Below, one piece after another: positions 23,440 through 37,029 of a DNA stretch of 64,000 nt. The stretch covers positions 23,701,366 to 23,765,365 of the forward strand of contig CM038706.1 of assembly GCA_021613375.1 (NCBI GenBank). The letters are read 5' to 3'. How positions within the stretch are numbered: position 1 is the first letter of the stretch; each line of letters opens with the position of its first letter. Made by a program: the position numbers and the translations under genes. This stretch comes from Megaleporinus macrocephalus. Taxonomy: Eukaryota; Chordata; Actinopteri; Characiformes; Anostomidae. The notes beneath the pieces are model-generated. The model ran no database searches. It saw only the letters and a list, made by a program, of their open reading frames with translations, and had not been told where the DNA came from.

Positions 23440-24020
23440 TTGAGTTTGTACACAGAATGCTGATTTGTCACGGCTCAGGCTCGGACAGAAGCTTCTCAGG
23501 CTATAATTGAGCTCAGACTCTGATCTTACAGGCCCAATTAAAGCTTTAGTTCACATAACGCCCCCCAAACTACTGGAGGTTTCAAAGAACCTCGCGCCAC
23601 ATGCCGCCCCAAATCCTCCTTTCTTCGTGGAAGAAGTCGGTTTTATCTCCAAACTTTTGACACGCGCTGACCTGCATTAGGTTAAACACCGTTTGGAACA
23701 CTGAGGCCCGGCTGGCACTTTCATAAAGTGCAGTGCACCAGCTCTCCGATATGAGGAGTTGTCTGCTGGGGGGCTATTTTTAGCCAGGATTAGTATTACT
23801 ATGCGCTCCACGCTCTCAGGCCAGCCGCCGCAGCGCTGGGAGATTGAAGGGAGCGAGGGCAGGGCGCCCCACTGTAAACGGCTCTCCCGCATGGACTTCT
23901 GAATCATGGACTCTTGGACGGGAACACGATGAACCAGCGCGCTCCGGCAGCATTATAGATTGGCAGGCAAGGATTACCTGTGCTGTGAGAGCTCTCTCCC
24001 CAGTCCAGTGAGCTGCTACG
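23440..24020. promoter_or_regulatory. Conserved-looking island with a perfect MEF2 consensus
   Basis: Complex sequence with abundant CpG (CCAGCCGCCGCAGCGCTGGG) alternating with homeodomain-friendly AT-rich text (TATAATTGAGC; CAATTAAAGC). CTATTTTTAG at 23774-23783 fits the MEF2 consensus CTA(A/T)4TAG. No simple repeats and no supported exon. Confidence 0.38.
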
Positions 24021-24239
24021 CCATAACTACGTCACACACGACAGCAAAAATTTTTTTTTATAAACGTGCCTGCTGATGCTAACTGTGTGCAAGTCAAGAA
24101 AAAAAGAAAAAGAAAGGCTTAGTTTAAATAATAAAGCACTTAGTGCTGGATTATGCTGTCACAAAGCTTGCGGTAGACTTTTATTTTTCTTTAAAATATG
24201 TCTGTAACCGTAGTGGAGTAACGCATTTTGTATTCAGAA
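24021..24239. other. AT-rich spacer between islands
   Basis: T-run and GAAAAAGAAAG text with no annotated feature. Confidence 0.6.
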
Positions 24240-25000
24240 TCTGATTTTGAGCTCCCTAGGGGCCGAGCGAAGTCCCTGGGGTCATTCAGTTTAACCATAC
24301 AGCTTGAGGTGTAAATACAGAGTTCATTTACGCTGTTTGTTGAACGGCTCCACCGCAAATCCTATTGCGTGGATTACCATGCCAGGGGTCCGCGCCCACA
24401 ATGCAACATTCAGTCGCAGGTCCCCCTGCCTTGCATGGCAGTCCCAGCTGTACGAAGGATAGGGGCCCCCAGTCGCAGCATCTTGTCCCAGGCCTGGCCT
24501 TTTGGAACATGGCAGCTGTTGGGCTGTGGTGCCCCAGAGCTGAGGGCTGGAGAGAGGGTGGGGAGGCCCCAAGTGACGAAGGGGGACAGCTCCCCTTAGT
24601 GCCGAGGGGGCCAAGCTGCCGCTCGCGAGTGGACCTCCTTTGTACCCGAGCCCCTCCTGGAACAAAGCGTGCAGCCGGGTGCATAAAGCCTACAGATGGC
24701 ACTAAGCGATGGGGCCATATCAATAATAATGGATAGCAGACAAAAAGCTGGGCTGCGGCAAGGATTAGGCCCACTTGGGCCTCCTCCACTTCTGTACAGT
24801 GTGTCTGGGACGGGGTTAACCCCTATCTGCGTGCTCCACTGCGCATCTGCTCCCAGACAGCTCATGTGCCAAGTGTGTGCATTAAGTGCCCAGAATTCTA
24901 CTGCATTATGTACGTCCTGATGTTGCCAAGGAGATGCCTGCTCTGCGAGTGGGCTCGGGCCGCTTTGTTCTCTTGAAGTGCGCGTATTCACCAAGTACAC
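24240..25000. promoter_or_regulatory. Long GC-rich conserved-looking island
   Basis: About 760 bp of complex sequence without simple repeats. Several overlapping open frames run on both strands (for example 24328-24789 minus and 24365-24736 plus), which reflects high GC and not one clear gene. AT-rich cores such as GGGCCATATCAATAATAATGG (24712-24732) interrupt GC-rich text. No splice-site pair frames any one frame. It is the strongest single candidate here for an ultraconserved-type regulatory element, judged by texture only. Confidence 0.4.
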
Positions 25001-27039
25001 AGTTAAACTTGTGAATTGTTAGGGTGGTTTGTCTTCGAGCAGGTTTTTAAAGAAGTGTCAATTGTAGAGTTAATCAGTTGTCAGTTTGAATATAGCGTAG
25101 CCTCCAGCACAAGAACTGTACCTCACCAAACACAGCCTGTTTCTCATTTTAGTCTTGATTGGTTTCATCTGATCCATCAAAGCCTCAGGTGAAGTTATTG
25201 TAAGTCTCAAGAATTATTAAAGCCGTCAGATGTGGCGGAAGGTGCTGTATACGCACTGCGGTCACGTGACTGCTGAAGGTTGTGAACAGGGTTATTGTCA
25301 TTGCCCTGCGGCTCCAGTCAGGTTGCCAGATGTCCGTCTTTAATCTACATTTAAAGGCAGTGGGGTGGCTAGGTAGTAGGTGACTCTTGTTAATCTGAGA
25401 TGATGTGATGAGTTTTCATCTAATTTTCAATAGAACTTGATTGTAATCATTGTGCTAATGATTACACGTCGCATCACGCAGTCACATGAACAGCATCTGG
25501 TTACGTTTTCTACATTCCTTTATAAATAAATCTAATTAGAATTAAATAAATTAGAATATATAAATAATGGAAGAAATAGCGTGGCCTTAAAATAGGTACG
25601 TCCCCATGAGGATGCATGATAAATAGAATGTTTGTGAGTTTTCATGAAGGATGCAAGTTTTCTGCATTAAGGGCTGTAAACAGACCAAATCACCATTGAG
25701 TGCCATAATTCCATTGGCAGCAATGTAGCACAAGCCTTTAGACTTTTTCAAAACTGTCCCAAAAAGTATTGTCAGTTGTCCCAAAGTATATTTACCATCC
25801 AAAATATTAAACCTGCTTTACGTTATGTTTTTCTGTAGAGCGTTTGTGCTGCTGTATAACGAAGTCTCAATAACGAGTGCCAGATATAAATGTAAGGAAT
25901 TCATGTTGGGTACACATGCATACATGCATTCATATAAATACATATGCACGCATATGTGCTTACAGTACTCCTTGTAATGACCAATGTTTTTGAAATGTTT
26001 ATTCAGATTGTGTTCAGTCTTTCAATGACTTCAATACAATGTATAGACTTTTGATTTAATACAATTTATACCATATATAGAATGTTGCTACTCTTTAGAA
26101 CAGCCATGCATAGTAATGGGCAAAGACAGAATTTATAAACCATGATAAATCTGATTTATCATTTATGCATGCTTGTAGAATGAAAAACAGAAAGATCATC
26201 ACTGTGCCCTGGAACATAATTTGGGGCTGAAAGGAGTAAATGTTAGGGCACTCTGACATATTGTGGGCAAATCACTGAACGCCTCAAGTACTGGACTGGT
26301 TATATTTCTGTATTCTAGAGGCTGCAAAACTCCAATGAACAAAGAAAATCCTGCTTAAATGTCTCTTTCATGATGTACCTGACCATTTTTAAGATTAAGA
26401 GCATGTTTATAAAAACACAGAATTGTTAACTTGATAGTTATATTACGTAGGAATTCTTATTGACATGCTTCTGGAATTCACATTTTAATTTGATTGAAAT
26501 TGTTACTTGTAGTTTTTTCTAATTAAACATCAGCTACATTTACAGTAGGCATGGTTGCCTGGTTCACGACTTGCATGATTTATAGACGTTATATGTTAAG
26601 TTATGCATGCAAGTTAATCAGTTAGGACAGTTAGTCTGCAACCCTGTAGTGTTACCAACAAGTGCTTCCCTGTGCTGGGGTCGTACCCTGCTCTCCCACA
26701 TGGAGAGCCAGTAATACAGTCCTTGGTGCAGTAATACAGTGCTTTGGGTAAATAACTACTAGTATATCCTGTAGTATATACTGTGTGCACAGTATACAAC
26801 TAGCTTGTAAAAGTGCTTGGAATGTAAAAATAGGCGCTAGTTTTCTTTGCTTGATTAGATTGTACAAGAGTCTAGGCTTGTGACCTATCCAGTGAGAGGC
26901 TTGCTCATTTGAATGGTAATGTCCTAATTCTCGTGTAATCATTTCGTCATCCAGCTGTTTTATTGAACTCCCCATTTTCCATCCAAATCGTGCTGCCCGG
27001 TGGTCTTTTCCAGTGTGGTCAAACTAAGTTAGTGTTTTA
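25001..27039. other. Mostly AT-rich sequence
   Basis: 25090-25310 keeps some GC-rich complex text and may be a minor conserved block. 25580-26620 is AT-rich. ATGATAAAT and its complement ATTTATCAT form a small hairpin near 26140. A 107-codon minus frame (26652-26975) lacks support. No gene called. Confidence 0.5.
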
Positions 27040-28250
27040 GGTCTGTGTTATTATTCTTTCAAGTTGACAGAGTTGGTTTTCAAATTAGTGTGATGTTGCA
27101 GGTGCCGCCATGCTGACACACTGCCTGAGGGAAGAGAATAAAAGCCCTGGACACGGCTTTGTTCCTCATTTCCTGTTAGCCGAGGCTCTTCTTGGTCCAG
27201 ATCCATGGACCTGCACTGAGAAACCACAAAACCTCACTGGCGCTCTCTCAGGATCTCAGGAAGTGTAACTGCCAGGGGACACCCTTTCAGGAGCTTATTG
27301 GAGGAAGTTGGGCTTAAGTAGCAGCAACAAAAACAACTCAACCACCCCACACCGCCTTGCTAGCACAGGGGGCCCATAAAAGCAAATAGTGTTTGTGTAT
27401 TTTGTGGAATGGACTTTACAGCTCAGCGTGATTCAAACGGCATGGATGCGCTACGCTCACCCTATCATTACTTACGTAGAGAAAAGAGAGCGCAACGTCA
27501 AATTGCAGGTTGCAGATGCGGTCTCCAGGTAGCGCAGGTTCTCTAAGCAAAGCAAAGGAAGCCGTGTTTTTCAGAGGTCCGTTGTGATGTCACTGCTGAG
27601 AGGGGCTAGGAAGAGTCATCTATAAATAGAGTGCACCTGAGCCTTCTGACAAGATTAAGTCCTTAAAAAGACTCAGCCTTAAAAGCACTACCTACACAAC
27701 TTTCCTATATGGCACGAGGCCTAAGTCCATGGTTGTTGCTCTCAGATAAAGCCCCCAAACACACATAAGCTCCCATCTGGTGTCCCAAGTTCACGCAAAG
27801 CTTCCGTTAGTTAAGGAACGATTCATTATGCAACAGATTACTGTTGGGTTTCAGGCCTGCCGTGGGCAGTTGCTGCCAGAGGAGACCAATGGGGATGGAC
27901 CGTTATGTGGAAATGAAGCTGCTTCTGCAATGACTGCAGCTGTGTATGTCTCTATACTGGCTCCTTTGAAGGCCAATTTTGTGCTTGCGCTCATTATAGC
28001 GCCGTTGAGGCCTGTATCACAGACATCTCTGGCTTGCGACAGACAACCCAGCGCAACAGACACCAGAGAGGAAGCTGACATTTCAGTGCGGAAGCAGCAC
28101 ATTGAGAAGTGGTTATTTGTAAGGCCTCTCAGCTGAAAGTTGCTGCTTTGAGGAAGGGTGTCTTTACTGTACGTGTGATCTCTGGCCCGTCTGAGGGGAA
28201 GCCAGCCGATCTCCAGGCCCGGCCGTGACTTCCAGTGTCTCAGGCTAGCC
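27040..28250. promoter_or_regulatory. Conserved-looking cluster with a MEF2 consensus
   Basis: Long complex sequence with retained CpG and no microsatellite. CTATAAATAG (27620-27629) is a perfect MEF2 consensus and also TATA-like. TTTCCTGTTAGC and similar ETS-type cores occur near 27170. A 118-codon plus frame (27780-28136) has no acceptor or donor of quality. I read this as regulatory, by inference. Confidence 0.36.
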
Positions 28251-28759
28251 TGAAGAGCCAGAGCAAGTTCTCGCTAATTGCTATTCGAAACAGGCGCCGT
28301 GCGAGGCTTAACGTCTCTTTGGGATTAAACAAAGACGTGGATTGTTTTGCTCAGAAGCAGAGGTCTTCCTTGCATGACTACCCCGCCCCACACTTCCAAT
28401 ACCCCCATGCCACCCCCACCCCCCCAAAAAAAAGAAAAGACAACTGCCTTTGTGTTCTGAGAAGAGTTTTTTTTCATTGGTATGCAAATGAGGAAGTCTA
28501 TGGTGCCGCTATCCTGACAAAACAAACATTTCTTTTATGCGCCTTCATCGTGATTTCCTGTTTTCAATGAGACAACTCCACTATTAGGCGATGGCGATGT
28601 ACTATAGCGCCAGGGACAACAATAAACCGTTGTGAACAATCGAACCGCTGTTCTGGTGTTGACGGGACTGTGCACTTTTGAACGTCTCAATTCAGCTTGC
28701 TCCCCGAGCGTGCTGAACTTGTGCAACCTCTTCAGCATGTGAGGAGAACCCTCCCGCCT
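28251..28759. promoter_or_regulatory. Conserved-looking island with a SOX-POU composite-like site
   Basis: CATTGGT (28475-28481) is joined directly to a perfect octamer ATGCAAAT (28482-28489). This differs at one base from the classical SOX-POU composite CATTGTNATGCAAAT. Flanks are complex and CpG-bearing (GGCGCCGTGCGAGG; CCCCGAGCGTGC). A C-rich tract (28411-28427) gives a minus-strand G4-like run. Confidence 0.42.
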
Positions 28760-29547
28760 GCACGGCTCATGTCACAAGAGTCCAGATTTATTTATGCCTC
28801 ACGACACAAGCATCTTTTCATTGCCCACCAGCCTTAAGCAACCCAACACGCCTCCGACGGCGGAGTCAATGAGAATGTTGTGGTTAAGCGGACTGCCGCC
28901 AATAGCTGTAGAAATCCACTATTGCACTTCTGCAAACGTTCAACCGCTCGTAAATTCTATGGATGCTCTTGTAGCACAAGGCCCACCATGTGACACAATG
29001 GAGAGCGCTTGGGAGGAAGTGGGGAGATCTGAGAGACTTCCTTGTCAATCTTAATGGCGTTGCTATGGCACAGCTCCTTACCCTGACCACAACTGCTTAA
29101 ACTTCCATTACAGGAGTAGAATGAGCATTAATGGGGTCTCTGAGTTGTGTGGTGGGTGTCCCACAGCACCACCTTCGGATCAGGAAGTAAAACCTCTACC
29201 GACCTGCCTCTTTTTCCCATCGGATCGTCATTCAGATGTGGAACCAGTTTAAGATTTGGCGAACGAATGTAAAGTGATTCACTGATTGCTCAGGTGTATT
29301 GTATGTATTTAGCTCAAGTATTAAATACTGTTATCAGCCAGAATGCTTGGAGTATGTAAATTAGTAGGTCCTCCTTAAAGGTGTGTCCAATCGTCTGATC
29401 TGGACATGGTCTTTTTTTGAATGTTTTTAATTGGAATTACTTTGTCCTGATGGTAGTAGAAACCGAGGGTTGTGATTTGATTTCTGTCTAAAGCAATCAG
29501 TGTATGTGTTTCATATGTAATGTTGATGTAGGTAAAATACAATATGG
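28760..29547. promoter_or_regulatory. Conserved-looking island grading into AT-rich DNA
   Basis: 28790-29300 is complex with CpG (GCCTCCGACGGCGGAGTC, itself nearly self-complementary) and homeobox-type AATGAG/TTAATGG text. 29300-29547 is AT-rich. No exon supported. Confidence 0.32.
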
Positions 29548-30145
29548 GGTGTGTCTTAAAACCTAGTGAGCTGCCTACATTAGCAGCATTTTACCTCATA
29601 GCATGCGCCCTCCCAACATGTAGGCTGTCCCAGTTCTTAGATACCTTAATCATGCTGTCTACTGAGGCACCTTATTTTGGCCTGATTTTAAGGAGGCATC
29701 GAATGCTTCCTCAGCTGCTAAGGCAATCCCACGATGCAACGTAGGCAAATCTACGAGCAGTGAAGTCGTTAGGGAAGTTATTTCGATTCTTTCTGGTGTT
29801 TTAATGTGTTTCTTGTCATATAATTACACAAATCAGCATTTATTAGCAACTTTGTAACAAATCGTTGACCATTTTGCAGTTTTATACTCAAGCCATTAGC
29901 ATTTATGCTAGCAAATTTTTAAGCCTCGGGCTATTGTTTTGGATGCCGGCCGGTATCTTAGCAACCAGCACAGGTCGCGTGCTGCAGTGGGCGGAAACAA
30001 GACGTGACGCAGTCGCTCTCTAACTAGATTGCTCAATAATCTGTTTTATGAGAAGACCTGAGGAGAGAACGCTGCCTACTTAAACAGCTGCCTACCTAGA
30101 CAGTGCCTACTTAGGTGTGTCTCAAACCCTAGTGAGCTGTCTATG
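29548..30145 (+). mobile_element. DNA-transposon-like repeat with terminal direct repeats
   Basis: The two ends carry the same phrase in the same orientation: GGTGTGTCTTAAAACCTAGT... at 29548 and GGTGTGTCTCAAACCCTAGT... at 30114, each continuing GAGCTGYCTA. Between them lie GCTGTCCCAGTTCTTAGATA, then CCTTAATCATGC and CACGATGCAACGTAGGC, and four GTGCCTAC or GCTGCCTAC phrases near 30070-30110. I recall such text from fish repeats, but the superfamily is uncertain. Direct instead of inverted ends suggest a second element lies head to tail. Confidence 0.55.
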
Positions 30146-30699
30146 ATGTATGTGGGGGTGAGAGGGGGATCATATATCTATGCCTCAGAAGCCCCATTTC
30201 ACAATGTCGTCCTATTGAATGGCTAAAAGAGGTGAGGTTGATCCAAGTAGATATGTCCAGTCTCATCATAGTATTGGTTTAATTATTCAGGTGTTTGAAT
30301 AAGGTGTAAAACAAGTCTTTGCTAAATGAGCATTTAATAAGAGGATGCATCTCAAATGTATCATCATATCACTGGAAAGTAGTGTCCACCCTTATCTTAA
30401 GAAAGAAGTACAGTCCCTCCTCCTCAGTGTTAGCATTAACAGCTGTTTACTCTGGAAGAAGCATTGCTGTTCAGCATCAAACTTCAGTCCTTTACTTATC
30501 AAGATCTCATGAGAACTCCACCTATTCAGTCTAAAGCAGTACGTTACTGTTCACTCATAATGAAGTTCTAAGATAAGTTTCAGCTCTGAGAGCTTTTCCG
30601 ACTATAGTCTAAGGTAACAAGGGTGACCAATGAGAACAGAGCTCATTTTTCTTATCAGTCTTATAGGCACAGTGACAAAAACAGCCTGTTTAATTCCAA
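30146..30699. other. Anonymous sequence
   Basis: No gene or clear repeat. Confidence 0.55.
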
Positions 30700-31261
30700 G
30701 GCATGAAGAGAGAGGTTTAACAATGGCAGTGTAAAAATGTATTCTAACCTTGTTTTGGTTCGTAAGCACACACCATCTTATAAATAGGCCTCAGTGGAGA
30801 GAAAAAAAGGCCTTTAACATGTGAAAGGATGAAAGGTGTTGTGGCTTACACTCCTCCATAGCCTGCTCCTGCCCCTGCTGCTGCCCACCAGTCTACATTC
30901 ACACCCAGGGGTCACTGTGCCTTTAATTGCAGATAAGTGTGTGAACACAAGTGACCTTTTGTAGATGAAGGTTAAACAGACCCCTTTTATCACCCCACCT
31001 TTGTCTTCATTGTTGAAGCCACTGCGTGCGCCTGTGTGAGTGAGAGCTCCATTTTGAACCTATTACACACATAACTGTGGGCATCCGTTTAGTCTTATCT
31101 GAGCAGTTCTTGTCAGTTTAGTCCATGTTGTCCCACATTGGTGCGTAAATGTGATTAAGTTGGTGTAATTGTTAATTAGTAGTCTTCATTAATTGCCTGC
31201 CAGAAGGTAAATATGTTGTCCTAATATGCTGTGGTGAACATTTGATGTGCTCAGTCTAAAT
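30700..31261. promoter_or_regulatory. Conserved-looking AT-rich island with homeodomain motifs
   Basis: The text around 30885-31220 is complex and free of simple repeats. It has several TAATT-type cores: GTAATTGTTAATTAGTAG, then CATTAATTGCC, near 31165-31200. It leads directly into the splice-like site at 31324. Confidence 0.33.
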
Positions 31262-31329
31262 GTTTCTTTCTCTTTTTCTTTTCCGGCACCTGTCTTCCCT
31301 CGCCAACACGAACAACACAAACAGGTAAG
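31262..31329 (+). other. Possible recursive splice site (zero-length exon)
   Basis: A long pyrimidine stretch (31262-31302) is followed, with no intervening AG, by AAACAG at 31318-31323 directly joined to GTAAGT at 31324-31329. A 3' splice site abutting a 5' splice site is the signature of recursive splicing in long introns. The AG lies about 20 nt beyond the pyrimidine tract, which is longer than usual. The match could be chance. Confidence 0.3.
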
Positions 31330-31943
31330 TCATTCTAAGGGCTAGTCATTCTCATCTTTTCACCCAGTGAAACTCTCCTTGTTGTATTTGTCGTTTTATA
31401 GAAGCAGCAAGCTTTTTAGGAAATTCTCTCAGTGAAGAATACTGTTAGTATGAAAATGAAGTCATTAGTGATTTTACTTGCGTTTAAGTCAGCACTTGGA
31501 TCAGTTGCAGCTGCTCATGGAGGTAAATATGTTATATGACTTTAAGTGCAGGTTCTGCTTCCCCAGTGGAGGTAGCAGCAGTAATGGTAGTGAATGTGGG
31601 GCAGTCTTTTCCTGGTGTGGGACTGTATGGAACGGGCTGTTCTGTTCTGTTTCACTGAACTGACGGGGACTGCAAGTGGAACGAGAAGACTGCGTTCCTG
31701 CTCAGCTCCTGCTCAGGCAAGCCGGTCCTGACAGGTGTCGCAGGGGGGAAAAAAGCTCTGCACTAAATTTCTAAAGAACAGATTTAGTGTTTGCTAGATA
31801 CTTAAACAGGGTTTGGGAGACATAAGCAAGTAGGATCAGCCTTTTGCCATTTGTATATGTAGGTGCATATGTAATAGTCTGATATACATACATACATACA
31901 TACATACATACATACATACATACACTCTGTGTATATATATATA
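31330..31943. other. Anonymous sequence ending in a (CATA)n array
   Basis: GC-richer around 31560-31750. A (CATA)9-type array occupies about 31885-31924, then a short TATATA run leads into the Tc1-like element. Confidence 0.6.
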
Positions 31944-33719
<1,776 letters not shown>

Positions 33720-34500
33720 GTTTGACAGTAGCGATATGTAAAACCCTCTTGTCCCCACATTGTACAAAAGCAACTGTGAGTGTGTGTGTCTGTGTGTGTG
33801 TGTCCGCGCATCTGCTGGTCGAACATTTCTTTGTGGGTATCGTTTCCCTTTTGCATGCATGGACCTCCATAAATAATTCACATCCTTTTCTCCTCATCGC
33901 CTCCTTTAGCCAAACTTTTCTACACAAAGCCTCTGCTGCACTAGCAGCCGCAGCCCTCTGGATAATTATAGCTGCAGCTGCTTACAGACTGGCCTCCCCA
34001 ACAGTTCGCTCCACGGGTGAGGGGTGTGCGTGCGCGTGTGTGTGCGTGCGCGTGTGCGTGCGTGTGTGTGTGTGTGTGAAACGGAACACCTGTTTGTTGT
34101 GGGCTCTCCAGATGACTGCTGTAGTCAAAGCCTGTGAATGGAGTGTGTGTGTGTGAGTGTGGAGGGGACCGGTCTCCCACCCTTCGCTGTTCTCACCCAG
34201 GCTTCCTGCTGATCTGTCTCGCAGCCTGACTGGAGGAAAGAATGAGCCGGTCATCTGGCTCGCACCGCAGAGGCTGCAGCACACCCAGCTTTTGTTGTCT
34301 GTCGCCTCCTCCCTCGCTCCCTCTTTCTGCGGCCTACAATCGAAAACGAAGGATAATGAGGTTATGCCAGCTTTGGCTTTTTTTTCGAATGGCTTGGACC
34401 TTGACGCTGATTCGGAGCGTGCACGGATTCTTACAGTTGTTGGGTGGAGAGCAGTGTAGAGATATATATAGTCTATATTTGCATATACGTTCTCTCTCTG
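33720..34500. promoter_or_regulatory. GC-richer block with two GT/GC runs
   Basis: 33890-34020 and 34160-34460 are complex, with frames open on both strands. The plus frame 34242-34511 (starts MSRSSGSHRRGC) contains a hydrophobic run LCQLWLFFRMAWTLTLI, but it lacks splice-site or promoter support. I recognise no family. A conserved block, or an unrecognised 5' exon, remains possible. Confidence 0.25.
34021..34078. repeat. Alternating (GC/GT)n tract, Z-DNA-prone
   Basis: The run mixes GCGTGCGCGTGTGTGTGC-type units with strict purine-pyrimidine alternation. CG steps within GT steps favour the Z form. A similar tract is at 54033-54114. Confidence 0.85.
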
Positions 34501-35967
34501 ATCTGAACTGACCTCTGTGCTATAGGATGAACCACAGTACCTCCTCAGTGAGGTAGTGGTAGAGTCAGCAGAGGTTAGGCAGAGACTTGTGCTGCCCTCT
34601 TGCTGTCGCTCTGGGTGTTGGTTTGTTTTCCTCTCCCTCCTGGGGAAGATGATTAGGAAACAGCTGCAGACTGAGAGCCATTTAAGTGAGGCCTGAACGT
34701 GTCTCGGTCTGGTTGTAGTGGGCCATATTATGGTGTTGTTTTCATAAAAAATTACATTGTATTACATTCATCTGAGTATATTTTGGCTGTCATCACTCCA
34801 TAAACTAAATAGAATCAATTAACTGATTTAAATGTTTGCCTGTTTAATAATTTTCACTGGTAATTTAATATTTTACTTCTTCAATAGTTTGTTTTATGTA
34901 TTAGATCTTGTGTTGTGAAGATGCCTTTAGGTTTCACATTCTTTAAAAACTTTGTAGCTTAATTCGTTGTATTTCTTCACAGTGACTCCAGTGCAATGGG
35001 AGACCATTTTCATAGGCTCCAGATGCTAACTCAAGTTCTGGCTGTCTCTGCTGAGTGTCCAGTCCAATAACTCTCCATTTACATTGACACCCAGCTGCCC
35101 TTATGATGGAGATAATACACCGTGATCTAGGTTTAGCTTTGCCATTTGGTTGGTAATGGCTGAGATTAGAGGTGAGCTCGATGCCACTGATCTCGGATCG
35201 GCCCTGTGATTTAGACCGCAACCAGCGTTTCTGTTCTGTAGCCGCTCTCTACGTGATGTCTCGGAGAGCCAGCAGCAGCAGCCGAACACGTCTGGAGAGG
35301 AAAAGCTAGACTAATCCTTGGGATTAAAAGGGTACAGTGCGTGTGGGGTAGATTAGGAAAGTGGAATCTGTTTTTAACCTTCAGTAAAGTGGCCGGTGCA
35401 AAGAGCATGGAGACGCTGGGTAATCCAGCCCGAGTTGGAGCAGGCTAATTCCAGCGGCAGAATGAAGGGCAGTAGCCGGTCTCGCAGCCTGAGGGCCAGC
35501 CACGGTGTGGGTGGGCACCAGGATTACTGTCAGCCAGGGCCTTGTTGGGGCTGAAGAAGGTTTTACTGTTAGCGTGCATGTTTACGCGTCGTGTACTTTT
35601 CATGCTCCGTAAGCTGGTTTACAAGACACTGACTTCACTCATCAAGATTGTAGATATCAAATAGAGCCTGGCAGGCTGTTAACCCTTAGACGTCCACACT
35701 TATTGCTTCTGTTTCGCTGTACTATCTAAATGGAGTTGTGTTACAGTTTGATGAACAGTAGATATGGTAAGTGCATGATGACGTACATCGTGTATCTACA
35801 GGTTTAAATCTGTAATTTTATAGCACTGTTTAATCACCGTTAAAGTCAAATAAAAATAAAATTCAATAAAATGTAATTAATTTAATTAATGAACTCTAAT
35901 TGTGGTGTAGAGATGGCATTCTTATAGGAAGTGTGCTTGGTTCAATAAGATACAAGTGAGAAATAAT
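34501..35967. other. Mixed sequence with a minor GC-rich block
   Basis: 34740-35000 and 35640-35967 are AT-rich. 35160-35570 is GC-richer with CpG (GATCTCGGATCGG; CCGCTCTCTACGTG) and may be a conserved block. A weak 27-nt exon-like piece at 34536-34562 was rejected. Confidence 0.45.
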
Positions 35968-36310
35968 TCTATAAAATTAAGGATGCATCGATACCAATAC
36001 TGGTATTGGGTATCAGCCTGATACTGTACTCATTTACTCATCCTAGTTTAAAAATGCGTCTATGCCAGCTGTGATTGAAGCTGATAACATGTGACATAAG
36101 CCAATGAAAACGCGCACACTAATGAAAAAAGACTCAAGCAGAGACAGTTGTTGGTTACTTGTATCACTCCTTGGCATTATATTGCTGCCAGACGTGATGA
36201 GATTTGAACGCTTATTTAAACACTTACAAACACAGTCACAGCCACGTCACCAGTATAGGAGGAGACACTGACGCAAACCAGAGGTGAAAAGGTGATTTGC
36301 TGCCGAAGTC
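35968..36310 (+). mobile_element. hAT-like fragment (GGATGCATCGATACCAATAC)
   Basis: It begins AAGGATGCATCGATACCAAT, then ACTGGTATTGGGTATCAGCC, which fits the terminal region TAGGGATGCAYCGATACCRATAC of a common fish hAT family. Body text continues to about 36310. The right end and duplication are not visible. A 132-codon minus frame from 36247 continues beyond it without a family match. Confidence 0.6.
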
Positions 36311-37029
36311 TGTATCGACTTTATAGAACTTTTCTGTAAGTAGTTTTTTCCCCTATAGAAATCGTAGGCTTTGTCTGTACACCATGATCCATTCAAACAT
36401 ACAGTGGACAAGAACAAGATTTCCAACATCACAAAGTGTATGCCTGGTTTTAGAGGACATTCAGCTACAGCTCCAACAGGACATACTCCACAACTCCACA
36501 AATGAGCTCCTCGGGTGAAAGAGCCTCCTGTGTGATTCCTGTTTTTTGAGACTGTTGCTGTAAGAGGCAGATGAGGATCAAAACTATATAACATACGACT
36601 GTCCAGGAGGGCTTTTCTGATGGAACAAGATACACTCTTCTTCACTGCAACTGATTAAACCATCAGAATCAGCTAGATTTACACTTACACTAACAAGTTA
36701 ACAATGCATTATTGTCCCAGGTGAGACACACAGTCAGGGCCTTTATAGGAGAAGCTGCAAGAGAAACCTGAACTTGATTAAGTCTACACTAAAATGGTTA
36801 AAATTCTATTTTTAATGGCAAATTTAATCCTTTACTGGGCTTAAGCCATCTCTGGGGAACTGCCCTCTTTCTTTACGGAGATGCAAATTCAGAGAGAGAG
36901 ATAGAGGGGGAGTTTAGTTTTGACCAAAGTAATAATTCTAATTATTTGCACTGTTTCTATGATTAATTCTGATTATTAGAGAGGAGAAAGTTTCATAACT
37001 ATTGGGAAAAAATCCGACTGAGCTGCATG
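36311..37029. other. Anonymous sequence
   Basis: Part of the minus-strand open frame 36247-36645 lies here; its product is not recognised. A short GAGA run is near 36890. Confidence 0.5.

Noticed and set aside
24328..24789. 153-codon minus-strand frame as a gene
   Set aside because: Overlaps open frames on the plus strand and in another minus frame; high GC depletes stops. No domain seen.
34242..34511. Plus frame with a hydrophobic run as a signal-peptide first exon
   Set aside because: No promoter, no clear donor and no family recognised; the hydrophobic stretch alone is weak evidence.
34536..34562. 27-nt exon between CTGTGCTATAG and GTAGTG
   Set aside because: Donor is poor and the length too short for any coding signal.
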